Notes: generated by a model from the sequence alone, not told the origin. A stretch of 64,000 nt of DNA from Bradyrhizobium diazoefficiens (GCF_016616425.1 NZ_CP067101.1:6936001-7000000); one strand, 5' to 3'; positions 51,601 to 60,093 are shown, counted from the stretch's first letter. Numbers and translations: made by a program.

Positions 51601-52773
51601 ATGGCCGAGGCTTACATCGTCGCCGCTGCGCGCACTGCGGGCGGGCGCAAGGGGGGCCGCCTCGCCGGCTGGCATCCGGCCGATCTCGCCGCGAAGGTGC
51701 TGGACGAGCTGGTCGATCGCACCAAGGTCGATCCCGCCCTGGTCGAGGACGTGATCATGGGCTGCGTGATGCAGGTCGGCGAGCAGTCCAACAACGTCGC
51801 ACGCAACGCGGTCATGGCGTCGAAATTGCCGGAGAGCGTGCCGGGCACGTCGATCGACCGCCAGTGCGGCTCCTCGCAGCAGGCGCTGCACTTCGCCGCG
51901 CAAGCCGTGATGTCCGGCGCCATGGACGTCGTGATCGCCGCCGGCGTGGAATCGATGACGCGCGTGCCGATGGGCCTGTCGTCGCAGCTTCCCGCCAAGA
52001 ACGGCTTTGGCAATTACAAGAGCCCGGGCATCGAGACGAAGTATCCCAACATCGTGTTCAGCCAGTTCACCGGCGCGGAGATGATGGCCGAGAAGTACGG
52101 CCTCTCCAAGGATGAGCTCGACGAATATTCTTATCAGAGCCATCAGCGCGCAATCGCGGCGACGCAAGGAGGCCACTTCAAGAAGGAGATCGTGCCGCTC
52201 GAGATCACCCGCGCCGACGGCAGCAAAGATACCCACCACATCGACGAAGCCATTCGCTTCGATGCCACGCTCGACGGCATCAAGGGCGTCAAGCTGATCG
52301 CCGAGAACGGCAAGCTGAGCGCCGCCAGCGCCAGCCAGATCTGCGACGGTGCGTCCGGCGTCATGGTGGTCAATGAGCGCGGGCTGAAGCAGCTCGGCGT
52401 CAAGCCGCTGGCGCGCATCCACCACATGACCATGATGGGCGGCGATCCCGTGATCATGCTCGATGCTCCCTTGCACGCCACCAAGCGCGCGCTGGAGAAG
52501 GCCGGCATGACGATCGGCGACATCGATCTGTTCGAGGTCAACGAGGCCTTCGCCTCGGTGCCGACCGCGTGGCTGAAGACCACCGGCGCGGACCCCGAGC
52601 GTCTCAACGTCAACGGCGGCGCCATCGCACTCGGCCACCCCCTCGGCGGCTCCGGCACCAAGCTGATGACGACGCTGGTGCACGCCCTGCACCAGCGCGG
52701 CAAGCGCTACGGCCTGCAGACCATGTGCGAGGGCGGCGGCATGGCCAACGTGACGATCGTGGAACGCCTGTAA
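51601..52773 (+). CDS. Acetyl-CoA C-acyltransferase (thiolase)
   Basis: A 390-residue thiolase. Nucleophilic Cys89 in DRQCGSSQQALHF, NVNGGAIALGHPLGGSG with the catalytic His, and a C-terminal MCEGGGMANVTIVE with the second Cys. It cleaves 3-oxoacyl-CoA to acetyl-CoA and a shortened acyl-CoA, ending the beta-oxidation turn. Divergent from TetR and followed by a ligase gene. Confidence 0.95.
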   Translation: MAEAYIVAAARTAGGRKGGRLAGWHPADLAAKVLDELVDRTKVDPALVEDVIMGCVMQVGEQSNNVARNAVMASKLPESVPGTSIDRQCGSSQQALHFAAQAVMSGAMDVVIAAGVESMTRVPMGLSSQLPAKNGFGNYKSPGIETKYPNIVFSQFTGAEMMAEKYGLSKDELDEYSYQSHQRAIAATQGGHFKKEIVPLEITRADGSKDTHHIDEAIRFDATLDGIKGVKLIAENGKLSAASASQICDGASGVMVVNERGLKQLGVKPLARIHHMTMMGGDPVIMLDAPLHATKRALEKAGMTIGDIDLFEVNEAFASVPTAWLKTTGADPERLNVNGGAIALGHPLGGSGTKLMTTLVHALHQRGKRYGLQTMCEGGGMANVTIVERL

Positions 52774-52778
52774 TTCCT

Positions 52779-52902
52779 CTCTCGTGTCCCGGACGCGCTG
52801 CAGCGTGAAACACTGCGGCGCAGAGCCGGGACCCATGCCTCACGGTGGACCCCGGATCTGCAGCGCGCCGCTGCGCGCTGCGCTGGCGTCCGGGGAACGT
52901 CA
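52779..52902. repeat. Intergenic palindromic repeat, family A copy 4
   Basis: Starts with CTCGTGTCCCGGACGCG and ends with GCGTCCGGGGAACG, with the internal GCGGCGCAGAGCCGGGACCC block shared by the other copies. It separates the thiolase and ligase genes, which may still be cotranscribed. Confidence 0.78.
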
Positions 52903-52931
52903 CATCCATTTGCCGGTATTGAAACAGCGCC

Positions 52932-54476
52932 ATGACCCACCCCTCCATCCACGCAAAGACCACGCCCGACAAGATTGCCTACCGGATGGCCGGGACCGGC
53001 AAGGCGATTACCTATCGCGAGCTCGACGAGCTCTCGAACCAGGGCGCGCAGCTGTTCCGCTCACTCGGGCTGAAGGCCGGCGACCACATCGCGCTGCTGA
53101 TGGAGAACCGCCTCGCCCTCATGGAGCTCTGCTGGGCAGCGCAGCGGAGCGGACTCTATTACACCGCGATCAGCCGCTATCTGAAGCAGGACGAGATCGA
53201 CTACATCATCGCCGATTGCGGTGCCAAGGTCGTGATCACCACGCCGAAATGCGCCGATCAGATCAAGGGTCTGATCAAGGGCGCAGCCGGCGAGCCGATT
53301 TTCTACATGATGGACGACCCGCTGCCCGGCTTCCGCTCCTACGACAAGGAAGCCGCTGCGCAGCCGATCACGCCGATTGCAGACGAAGTCGCCGGCTACG
53401 ACATGCTGTATTCATCCGGCACCACGGGCCGCCCCAAGGGCATCAAGAAAGGGTTCGAAGGCAAGCCGATCGACGAGCCGAACGCCTTCCTGCGCGTGCT
53501 CTGCGCCAACATGTGCGGCATGAACGCCGACACGATCTACCTCTCTCCTGCGCCGCTCTATCACGCGGCTCCCCTGCGCTTCAACATGATGGCGATCGTG
53601 CTCGGCGGCACCTCCATCATCATGGAGCATTTCGACGCCGAAGAATTCCTGAAGCTGGTTGAGAGGTACAAGGTGACGCAGTCGCAGCTGGTGCCGACCA
53701 TGTTCGTGCGCATGCTGAAGCTGCCGGACGAGGTCCGCAACCGATACAACGTCTCGACGCTGAAGGGCGCGATCCACGCCGCGGCGCCCTGCCCAATCGA
53801 CGTCAAGGCAAAGATGATCGAATGGTGGGGGCCGATCCTGATCGAGTATTACGCAGGCTCGGAAGGCAACGGCGTCACCGTCTGCAATTCGCAACAATGG
53901 CTGGAGCATCGCGGCAGCGTCGGCCGCGCCGTGGTCGGCAAGATCAAGATTCTCGACGAAAACGACGAGGAGCAACCGACGGGCGAGATCGGCACCGTCT
54001 ATTTCGCCGACGCCCCCGCCTTCACCTATCACAACGACCCTGAAAAGACGAAGAAGGCCTACAACGCCAAAGGCTGGTCGACGCTCGGCGACGTCGGCTA
54101 TCTCGACAAGGACGGCTTTCTCTATCTGACCGACCGCAAGTCCTACATGATCATCTCCGGCGGGGTGAACATCTACCCGCAGGAGACCGAAGACGTGCTG
54201 ATCACCCACCCCGAAATCGCCGACGTCGCCGTATTCGGCGTGCCCAACGAGGAGATGGGCGAAGAGGTGAAGGCGGTGGTGCAGCCGCACGATATGAGCC
54301 GTGCTGGCAAGGAGCTCGAGGCCGACCTGATTGCGTTTTGCAAGACGCGGCTTTCGGCGATCAAGTGTCCGCGCTCGATCGATTTCGAGGCCGAGCTGCC
54401 GCGCACGCCCACCGGCAAGCTGGTGAAGCGGCATTTGCGCGATCGGTATTGGCCGAAGACGACGGCGAAGATTTAG
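52932..54476 (+). CDS. AMP-binding acyl-CoA synthetase
   Basis: A 514-residue ANL enzyme with MLYSSGTTGRPKGIKKGF, EYYAGSEGNGVTVCN, STLGDVGYLDKDGFLYLTDR and the C-terminal PRTPTGKLVKR lysine motif. It activates a carboxylic acid to its CoA ester. Placed after the thiolase, it feeds the same degradative pathway as the feruloyl-CoA-synthetase-like ligase, perhaps for a different acid. Confidence 0.92.
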   Translation: MTHPSIHAKTTPDKIAYRMAGTGKAITYRELDELSNQGAQLFRSLGLKAGDHIALLMENRLALMELCWAAQRSGLYYTAISRYLKQDEIDYIIADCGAKVVITTPKCADQIKGLIKGAAGEPIFYMMDDPLPGFRSYDKEAAAQPITPIADEVAGYDMLYSSGTTGRPKGIKKGFEGKPIDEPNAFLRVLCANMCGMNADTIYLSPAPLYHAAPLRFNMMAIVLGGTSIIMEHFDAEEFLKLVERYKVTQSQLVPTMFVRMLKLPDEVRNRYNVSTLKGAIHAAAPCPIDVKAKMIEWWGPILIEYYAGSEGNGVTVCNSQQWLEHRGSVGRAVVGKIKILDENDEEQPTGEIGTVYFADAPAFTYHNDPEKTKKAYNAKGWSTLGDVGYLDKDGFLYLTDRKSYMIISGGVNIYPQETEDVLITHPEIADVAVFGVPNEEMGEEVKAVVQPHDMSRAGKELEADLIAFCKTRLSAIKCPRSIDFEAELPRTPTGKLVKRHLRDRYWPKTTAKI

Positions 54477-54480
54477 CGAC

Positions 54481-55023
54481 TCAATCGAACAAGCTCGGCG
54501 TGTGGTTCACCAGCGCACCTTCAATCTCGAGCATCTTCAGCTTCGTCACCACCCCGCCATTCGCCGAGAAGCCGCCGGGCTTGTTGCCGGCGGCAAGCAC
54601 GCGGTGGCAGGGCACGACGATCGGGCACGGGTTGTGCCCCAGCGCCTGGCCGACGTCGCGCGACAGCTGGACGCCGCCGAGGCGTTTTGCGATATCGCCA
54701 TAGGTCATGGTCTTCCCGGGCGGAATCGCACGGGCGATCTCGTAGACGCCGCGGTTGAAGTCGGGCACGCCGTCAAGATCGAGCGGAATGTCGGTGAGGT
54801 CATCCGGCTCGCCGGCGAGCAGCTTGACGATGCGGTCGATCGCCTGTTGCACCTCGGCGGTCGGCTCGGCCTCGCTGGCGTCGGCATGACGCTGGCTGAT
54901 GCGGGTGCGGATCTTCTGTTCGCCGCCCATCGGCAATTGCGTGCCGTTGATGCCACGCCGGCCCCAGGCGATGGCGCAAAGGCCAATCCGGGTATCGAAC
55001 AGGGCAAAATGCTGGTCGGTCAT
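54481..55023 (-). CDS. ogt: Methylated-DNA-[protein]-cysteine S-methyltransferase
   Basis: A 180-residue suicide DNA-repair protein. The acceptor cysteine is in the PCHR motif (PIVVPCHRVLAAGNKPGGFS), preceded by the helix-turn-helix region GKTMTYGDIAKRLGGVQLSR. It removes O6-alkyl groups from guanine. ATG 55023 is chosen because conserved sequence begins close after it. It ends 4 bp from the convergent ligase gene. Confidence 0.94.
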   Translation of the reverse strand: MTDQHFALFDTRIGLCAIAWGRRGINGTQLPMGGEQKIRTRISQRHADASEAEPTAEVQQAIDRIVKLLAGEPDDLTDIPLDLDGVPDFNRGVYEIARAIPPGKTMTYGDIAKRLGGVQLSRDVGQALGHNPCPIVVPCHRVLAAGNKPGGFSANGGVVTKLKMLEIEGALVNHTPSLFD

Positions 55024-55160
55024 GGCTTGGCTCCTGACTTGCCTCCTCGTCGCATGCCCCAATTGCGAGCTCGAGCCAAATCTAGGCTTGGAAATAGTTG
55101 CGATCCACCCGGTTTCCGGGAATCTTGCACAGGAGTTCCGCCTGCCTCGCGAGCCCCAGA

Positions 55161-55979
55161 ATGCAAAGCCTCCACGTCAACGGATCTGACATGGCCTATC
55201 TCGACGTTGGCGAAGACAGGAGCCGACCGCCGCTGGTCTGCGTGCACGGCTCGCTCAACGACTTCCGTGTCTGGGGCTGCGTGCTCGGGCCGCTGACGCA
55301 GCGGCACCGGCTGATCGCTGTCAGCTTGCGGCACTTCTTCCCGGCCCGGTGGGACGGCGTTGGCGACACCTATTCGATCGCCCAGCATGTCGACGACGTC
55401 ATCGCCTTCATCGAGAAGCTCGACCTCGGTCCGGTCGACCTGATGGGCCATTCCCGCGGCGGGCACATCTGCTTTCGGGTGGCTCAGCGGCGGCCGGATC
55501 TGTTGCGGCGGCTGATCTTAGCCGAGCCCGGGGGCGAGCTCGATGCGAGCCTCGATCCTGACTATGTCGGCGGGCCCTCGCCGCTGCTGGCGCGCTTCAC
55601 GGCTTCGGCCGAGAAGATCGCGGCCGGCGATGTCGACGGCGGCCTCGCCGTCTTCGTCGACACGCTGGAAGGCGCCGGCACTTGGCCGCGGCTGCCGGCC
55701 ATGGTGAAGCAGAATTTGCGCGATAACGCCACTACGCTGATCGGCCAGGTGCGCGACAATCGTCCGCCGTTCTCGAAGGCGGATGCGGAGCAGATCAGGA
55801 TGCCGACGCTGTTCATCCTGGGCGCGCGGACCAAGGGCCTGCTGCAAAAAGTGCTGCACGCGCTCGCCGCGCATGTGCCCTACGCCAAGACGGCGATCAT
55901 CCCGAACGCGACGCATCCGATGTTCGAGCAGGCGCCGCAGAAATTCTCCGAAGTGGTTCTCGATTTCCTGGCGAGCTGA
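55161..55979 (+). CDS. Alpha/beta hydrolase (tandem paralogue 1)
   Basis: A 272-residue hydrolase. Oxyanion-side motif PLVCVHGSLNDFRVW, the nucleophile elbow GHSRGG (LMGHSRGGHICFRVA) and a late His (IIPNATHPMFEQAP) complete a Ser-acid-His triad. The sequence is near-identical in layout to the next gene, two bases downstream. Substrate unknown. Confidence 0.9.
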   Translation: MQSLHVNGSDMAYLDVGEDRSRPPLVCVHGSLNDFRVWGCVLGPLTQRHRLIAVSLRHFFPARWDGVGDTYSIAQHVDDVIAFIEKLDLGPVDLMGHSRGGHICFRVAQRRPDLLRRLILAEPGGELDASLDPDYVGGPSPLLARFTASAEKIAAGDVDGGLAVFVDTLEGAGTWPRLPAMVKQNLRDNATTLIGQVRDNRPPFSKADAEQIRMPTLFILGARTKGLLQKVLHALAAHVPYAKTAIIPNATHPMFEQAPQKFSEVVLDFLAS

Positions 55980-55981
55980 TC

Positions 55982-56794
55982 ATGCAGACATTTCGCGTCA
56001 ACGGTTACGACATGGCGTATCTCGAGGTCGGAGACGGCCCGCCGCTGGTCTGTGTGCACGGCACGCTCGGGGATTTCCGCACATGGTATTCGGTGCTCGG
56101 TCCGCTCTCAAAGTCCCATCGGGTGATCTCGGTCAGCTTGCGGCACTTCTTCCCCGAGCATTGGGACGCCGTCGGCAACGACTACAAGATGGCGCAGCAT
56201 GTTGCCGACGTGATCGCGTTCATCGAGCAGGTGAGGCCTGCACCCGTCGACCTGATGGGCCATTCGCGCGGCGGCCATATTGCATTTCGAGTCGCGCAGG
56301 CACGGCCTGATCTCCTGCGCAAGCTGGTGCTGGCCGAGCCGGGCGGCGATCTCGATGCGTTCCTGCCGGTGCCGCAAGGCACGCCCAGCCATCCGCCACT
56401 GGCGGCGCGGACGGCGCGCTCGGTCGAGATGATCCGCGCCGGCGATATCGAGGGCGCGCTGCGGAATTTCTACGAGGGAATTGAAGGCGACGGCGCCTGG
56501 CGGCGCGTGCCGGCGGCGGCCAAGCAGCAGCTGCGCGACAACGCGCTGACGTTTCTCGGCCAGGTCGACGAGCAGCGCCGGCCCTACACGCACGCGGACG
56601 CGCAGGCGATCAGGACCCCGACGCTGCTGATCGGCGGCGGCGCCACCACCGGCAGCCTGGCGGTGATGTGGCGCGTGCTCGCCGAGCACATCGCGGGCGC
56701 GAGGACGGCGCTGATCCCGAACGCCGGCCACTGGATGTTCGAGCAGGCGCCGCTGGAGTTCGCCGACGCCGTGAGCAGGTTTCTGGCGGAGTAG
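55982..56794 (+). CDS. Alpha/beta hydrolase (tandem paralogue 2)
   Basis: A 270-residue hydrolase with PLVCVHGTLGDFRTW, LMGHSRGGHIAFRVA and LIPNAGHWMFEQAP, matching the upstream gene position by position. Starting two bases after its twin's stop, it is certainly in the same transcript. The middle lid region (residues about 130-190) differs most between the two, so they may have different substrates. Confidence 0.9.
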   Translation: MQTFRVNGYDMAYLEVGDGPPLVCVHGTLGDFRTWYSVLGPLSKSHRVISVSLRHFFPEHWDAVGNDYKMAQHVADVIAFIEQVRPAPVDLMGHSRGGHIAFRVAQARPDLLRKLVLAEPGGDLDAFLPVPQGTPSHPPLAARTARSVEMIRAGDIEGALRNFYEGIEGDGAWRRVPAAAKQQLRDNALTFLGQVDEQRRPYTHADAQAIRTPTLLIGGGATTGSLAVMWRVLAEHIAGARTALIPNAGHWMFEQAPLEFADAVSRFLAE

Positions 56795-56801
56795 GCGCTC
56801 C

Positions 56802-56835
56802 CGTTGCCTCTCCCCGCACGCGAGGAGAGGCAACG
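56802..56835. terminator. Bidirectional stem between convergent genes
   Basis: CGTTGCCTCTCC and GGAGAGGCAACG form a twelve-pair stem with a ten-base loop, lying between the stops of the hydrolase and the CMD-family gene. There is no T run, but position and strength suggest a shared terminator. Confidence 0.55.
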
Positions 56836-56842
56836 AAGGACC

Positions 56843-57298
56843 TCACACCTTCCACACGCCGACCGGCATCTTGATCGTTGCGTTCAACCGGTTCCAGACG
56901 TTGATGGTCGCGATCGAAAGAATCAGCGTTGCGAGCTCGCGCTCGTCGAAATGCTTGTCGGCCTCGCTCCAGATCGCATCCGGCACTGGGTCCTCGCGAT
57001 CGGCGAGCCGCGTGACGGCCTCGGTCAGCGCCAGCGCAGCGCGCTCGGCGTCGGTGAAATAGGGCGCATCGCGCCAGGCGGACACGGCGAACAGGCGCTC
57101 ATCGGTCTCACCCAGCTTGCGGGCGATCTTGGGATGCATATCGACACAGACGCTGCAACCGTTGATCTGGCTGGCGCGCAGATGCACCAGTTCCAGGAGC
57201 TTTTCCGGCAGGCCCTGCTTGGTCAGATTGCCGAGGGACTGCAGGACATTCATGGCCTCGGGAAGGACCATAACGGGGTGATTCATGCGGGCGTGCAT
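56843..57298 (-). CDS. Carboxymuconolactone decarboxylase/AhpD-family protein
   Basis: A 151-residue AhpD-like protein. The redox-active motif is C48SVC51 followed by His55 (NGCSVCVDMH), with LLELVHLRASQI before it and LATLILSIATINVWNRLNA after it. Proteins of this type have peroxidase or disulfide-exchange activity. GGAG precedes ATG 57298; an ATG at 57313 is an alternative. It is divergent from an ECF sigma gene, the known genetic pairing of ECF41 sigma factors with CMD proteins. Confidence 0.9.
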   Translation of the reverse strand: MHARMNHPVMVLPEAMNVLQSLGNLTKQGLPEKLLELVHLRASQINGCSVCVDMHPKIARKLGETDERLFAVSAWRDAPYFTDAERAALALTEAVTRLADREDPVPDAIWSEADKHFDERELATLILSIATINVWNRLNATIKMPVGVWKV

Positions 57299-57334
57299 CT
57301 TTTTCGTCTCCATCGCTCGAATTTCGAAGGTTCC

Positions 57335-57361
57335 GGTCACATCGGCCGGATTGGCTTCGTC
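57335..57361 (+). promoter_or_regulatory. ECF41-like promoter driving the ECF sigma gene
   Basis: GGTCACA at 57335-57341, a 16-bp spacer, and CGTC at 57358-57361, about 37 bp before the sigma start codon. It differs at one base from the TGTCACA-N16-CGTC pattern reported for ECF41 targets. Confidence 0.7.
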
Positions 57362-57369
57362 ATGGGCAT

Positions 57370-57396
57370 GACGGATCGCGACGAGGGAATGTGACC
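57370..57396 (-). promoter_or_regulatory. ECF41-like promoter driving the CMD-family gene
   Basis: On the minus strand GGTCACA (57396-57390), 16 bp, CGTC (57373-57370). It is the mirror image of the promoter at 57335-57361 and points to the CMD-family gene, whose start is about 72 bp downstream. Between the two -10 boxes is ATGGGCAT, making CGTCATG/CATGACG symmetric. Confidence 0.7.
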
Positions 57397-57397
57397 G

Positions 57398-58267
57398 ATG
57401 ACCGAAAAAAACTTTGACGAGGATTTTCTCAGCCACCAATTCGAGGCCAGCAGGGATCATTTGCGCGCGGTCGCCTACCGAATGCTGGGATCCCGCGCTG
57501 AGGTCGACGATGCCGTGCAGGAGGCCTGGCTGCGGGTCAGCCGCTACGACATGTCCGATGTCGCTAATCTGCGCGGCTGGTTGACGACCGTGGTCGCGCG
57601 CATCTGTCTCGACATGCTGCGCGCACGGAAGTCGCGCAAGGAAGATCCGATGGGCCCGCACGTGCCCGAACCCGTCGACGAGACGCCGGAGCGCGAGGCG
57701 GAGATGGCTGACTCCGTCGGCGCCGCGCTGCTGGTCGTGCTGGAAACGCTGCAGCCTGCGGAGCGGCTCGCCTTCGTGCTGCACGACATGTTCGCAGTCC
57801 CCTTCGAGGAAATCGCACCGATCGTCGGCCGCTCGGTCGAGGCGTCGCGGCAACTCGCGAGCCGGGCGCGGCGGCGCGTGCAGGGAGCGCCGGTGCCGGA
57901 GACGGATCTGTCGCGCCAGCGCGGAATCGTCGATGCCTTCCTCAAGGCGTCGCGCGAAGGCAATTTCGAGGGCTTGCTCGCCGTGCTCGATCCCGACGTC
58001 GTATTCCGCGCCGACCAGGCCGCGGTGCGGCTCGGTACGCTGCCGGAGATCCGCGGCGCGGATGCGGTTGCGCAGCTCTACAAGGGCCGCGCCCGAGCCG
58101 CGCGGACGGCGCTGGTCGACGGTGAGATCGGCGTCGCCGTCATCCTCGGCGGACAGCTGCGCATCGCACTGCGGGTGACGTTCAATGGCGATCGTATTGC
58201 CGGGATCGAGGCGCTGGCCGATGCGGAACGGATCGCCACGCTGGACGTGGAAGTGCTGGAGGGCTGA
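57398..58267 (+). CDS. ECF sigma factor with C-terminal SnoaL-like domain (SigJ/ECF41-like)
   Basis: A 289-residue sigma factor. Region 2 (HLRAVAYRMLGSRAEVDDAV, SDVANLRGWLTTVVARICLD) and region 4 (LQPAERLAFVLHDMFAVPFE, IVGRSVEASRQLASRARRRV) are followed by a SnoaL-like domain (residues about 180-289; AFLKASREGNFEGLLAVLDP). In ECF41 proteins this extension replaces an anti-sigma factor. The DGGGK motif typical of ECF41 is not seen, so it may be a sister group. GAGGG precedes the ATG. Confidence 0.9.
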   Translation: MTEKNFDEDFLSHQFEASRDHLRAVAYRMLGSRAEVDDAVQEAWLRVSRYDMSDVANLRGWLTTVVARICLDMLRARKSRKEDPMGPHVPEPVDETPEREAEMADSVGAALLVVLETLQPAERLAFVLHDMFAVPFEEIAPIVGRSVEASRQLASRARRRVQGAPVPETDLSRQRGIVDAFLKASREGNFEGLLAVLDPDVVFRADQAAVRLGTLPEIRGADAVAQLYKGRARAARTALVDGEIGVAVILGGQLRIALRVTFNGDRIAGIEALADAERIATLDVEVLEG

Positions 58268-58411
58268 GGTGGACGCCCATATCGGCGAAAACAACCCCAT
58301 GCACAGTAGACGGGCCTAGCGATATCAATAGTTTAGTGGGGCACTTCAAAGCCGCTTGAGCGTGAACGCAGCAAGGTCGCCTTGACGTCCTTCCCCTCCT
58401 GCTATACCTTC

Positions 58412-58431
58412 GAATACGGAATTCCGTATTC
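58412..58431. promoter_or_regulatory. Perfect 20-bp palindrome, candidate GntR operator
   Basis: GAATACGGAATTCCGTATTC reads the same on both strands. It stands 23 bp before the GTG of the GntR regulator, a position for autoregulation. No second copy was noticed in front of the following enzyme genes. Confidence 0.7.
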
Positions 58432-58454
58432 CAATTTATCTCGGAGCCGCCGGC

Positions 58455-59132
58455 GTGATCCCCCTCGACCCGCTCCCGAACCTGATCGACCAGGTCTATG
58501 CACGGATCTTGGAGGCGATCTCCGATCGTACGCTTCAGCCCGGCCAGCGCATCCGGCAGAACGATCTGGCCGACAAGCTCGGCGTGTCGCGCCAGCCTGT
58601 CTCGCATGCGCTGCACCTGTTGCATCGCCAGGGCCTGGTCGCCGAGAGCGGCCGGCGCGGCTTCGAGGTCACCCAGCTCGATCCTGCGCGCATCCGCCAG
58701 CTGTACGAGGTGCGCGGCGCAATCGATGCGCTGGCCGCCCGGCTCGCGGCCGAACGCGCCGGGTACGATGCGGCCGGCCGCGCGCGGCTGGAAGCGGCGC
58801 TCGCCGCCGGCCGCCGCATCGACCGCACGACGACGCTGGCCGAGCTCATCGTGCTCGACGTCGATTTTCACCGCGCGATCTATCAGCTCGCCGGCAATCC
58901 CGTGATCGAGGAGACGATCGCGCCGCAATGGCCGCATATGCGGCGCTCGATGGCGACCGTGCTGTCGGAGCTCGACTATCGCGACAGCGCCTGGACGGAG
59001 CATGCCGATATCGCCAGCCACATTCTCGCAGGCGACGCCAAGGCAGCCGAAGCCGCTGCGCGGGCCCATGCGCAGACGGCGGGACGGATGACGGAGGAGA
59101 GGCTGAGGGCCACGGAAGAGGCGGCGGCGTAG
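58455..59132 (+). CDS. GntR family transcriptional regulator (FCD/FadR subfamily)
   Basis: A 225-residue regulator. The winged helix is ILEAISDRTLQPGQRIRQND then LADKLGVSRQPVSHALHLLH, followed by an FCD ligand domain with metal-binding His candidates (LDVDFHRAIYQLAGNP; EHADIASHILAGDA). GTG 58455 has GGAG eight bases upstream. FCD regulators usually respond to small carboxylic acids. It lies just upstream of a dioxygenase and a SAF-type dehydrogenase on the same strand, their likely target genes. Confidence 0.93.
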   Translation: MIPLDPLPNLIDQVYARILEAISDRTLQPGQRIRQNDLADKLGVSRQPVSHALHLLHRQGLVAESGRRGFEVTQLDPARIRQLYEVRGAIDALAARLAAERAGYDAAGRARLEAALAAGRRIDRTTTLAELIVLDVDFHRAIYQLAGNPVIEETIAPQWPHMRRSMATVLSELDYRDSAWTEHADIASHILAGDAKAAEAAARAHAQTAGRMTEERLRATEEAAA

Positions 59133-59144
59133 CCGCAAACGCCG

Positions 59145-59269
59145 TCATTCCGGGGCGACGCGAAAGCGTCGAGCCCGGAAATCCATCAGGCGGCCCGCGC
59201 TGAGGGTAAATGGATTCCCAGGTGCGCAATTGCGCACCGTAGTTCACGCTTCGCGTGCCCCGGAATGAC
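59145..59269. repeat. Intergenic palindromic repeat, family B copy 3
   Basis: Bounded by GTCATTCCGGGGC and GCCCCGGAATGAC, with an inner perfect palindrome GGTGCGCAATTGCGCACC at 59221-59238. Located between the GntR regulator and the dioxygenase gene. Confidence 0.8.
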
Positions 59270-59292
59270 ATAACAAAACAGGAGGACGACCC

Positions 59293-60093
59293 ATGAAACT
59301 GTCTCAGGAGCAATTGGAGTTCTTCCACCGCGAGGGCTGGTTGTTTCTGCCCGAATTGTTCAGCCAGGAAGAGGTCGATCTCCTCGCGCGCGAGGCGGTC
59401 GGCATCTATGATGCCAATCGGCCGGAGGTCTGGCGCGAGAAAAGCGGCGTGCCGCGTACGGCTTTTGCCGCGCATCTCTACAATGAGGCGTTCGGTCTGC
59501 TGGGCGCGCATCCGCGCATGATCGAACCGGTCGAGCAATTGTTCGGCGAGCCGGTCTACATGCACCAGTTCAAGATCAACGCGAAATCGGCCTTTACCGG
59601 CGACGTCTGGCAATGGCACCAGGATTACGGCACCTGGAAGCGCGACGACGGCATGCCGGAGCCGCGCGCGATGAACATCGCGATCTTCCTCGACGAGGTG
59701 ATGCCGATCAACGGTCCCTTGATGCTGGTGCCGCGCAGCCAGAACGCCGGCGACCTCGAAGCCTCGCACGACCTCGCCACCACCTCCTATCCGCTGTGGA
59801 CGCTGGACGAGGCAACGGTGACCCGGTTGGTCGAGCAGGGCGGCATCGTCGCACCGACCGGCAAGCCCGGCGGCATGCTGATGTTCCACGGCAATCTCGT
59901 GCACGGCTCGGCCGGCAACATCACGCCCTACCCCCGCAAGATCGTGTACCTGACGCTGAACGCGGTCTCGAACTACATCCGAACCCCGACGCGGCCGGAC
60001 TACATCGCGCATCGCGACTTCGCACCGATCAGGACGGTGGACGACGACGCGCTGCTGCGCCTTGCCCGTGCGCCGCGGCAGGCGGCGGAGTAA
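59293..60093 (+). CDS. Phytanoyl-CoA dioxygenase (PhyH) family protein, EctD-like
   Basis: A 266-residue Fe(II)/2-oxoglutarate dioxygenase. The iron ligands appear as His109-x-Asp111 (WQWHQDYGTWKRDDGMP) and His204 (NLVHGSAGN), with a basic residue after PYPR for 2-oxoglutarate. The run WHQDYGTW...DGMP...NGPLMLVPRSQ closely resembles ectoine hydroxylase. It hydroxylates an unknown small substrate. The strong GGAGG lies before ATG 59293. Cooperates in context with a SAF oxidoreductase. Confidence 0.9.
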   Translation: MKLSQEQLEFFHREGWLFLPELFSQEEVDLLAREAVGIYDANRPEVWREKSGVPRTAFAAHLYNEAFGLLGAHPRMIEPVEQLFGEPVYMHQFKINAKSAFTGDVWQWHQDYGTWKRDDGMPEPRAMNIAIFLDEVMPINGPLMLVPRSQNAGDLEASHDLATTSYPLWTLDEATVTRLVEQGGIVAPTGKPGGMLMFHGNLVHGSAGNITPYPRKIVYLTLNAVSNYIRTPTRPDYIAHRDFAPIRTVDDDALLRLARAPRQAAE

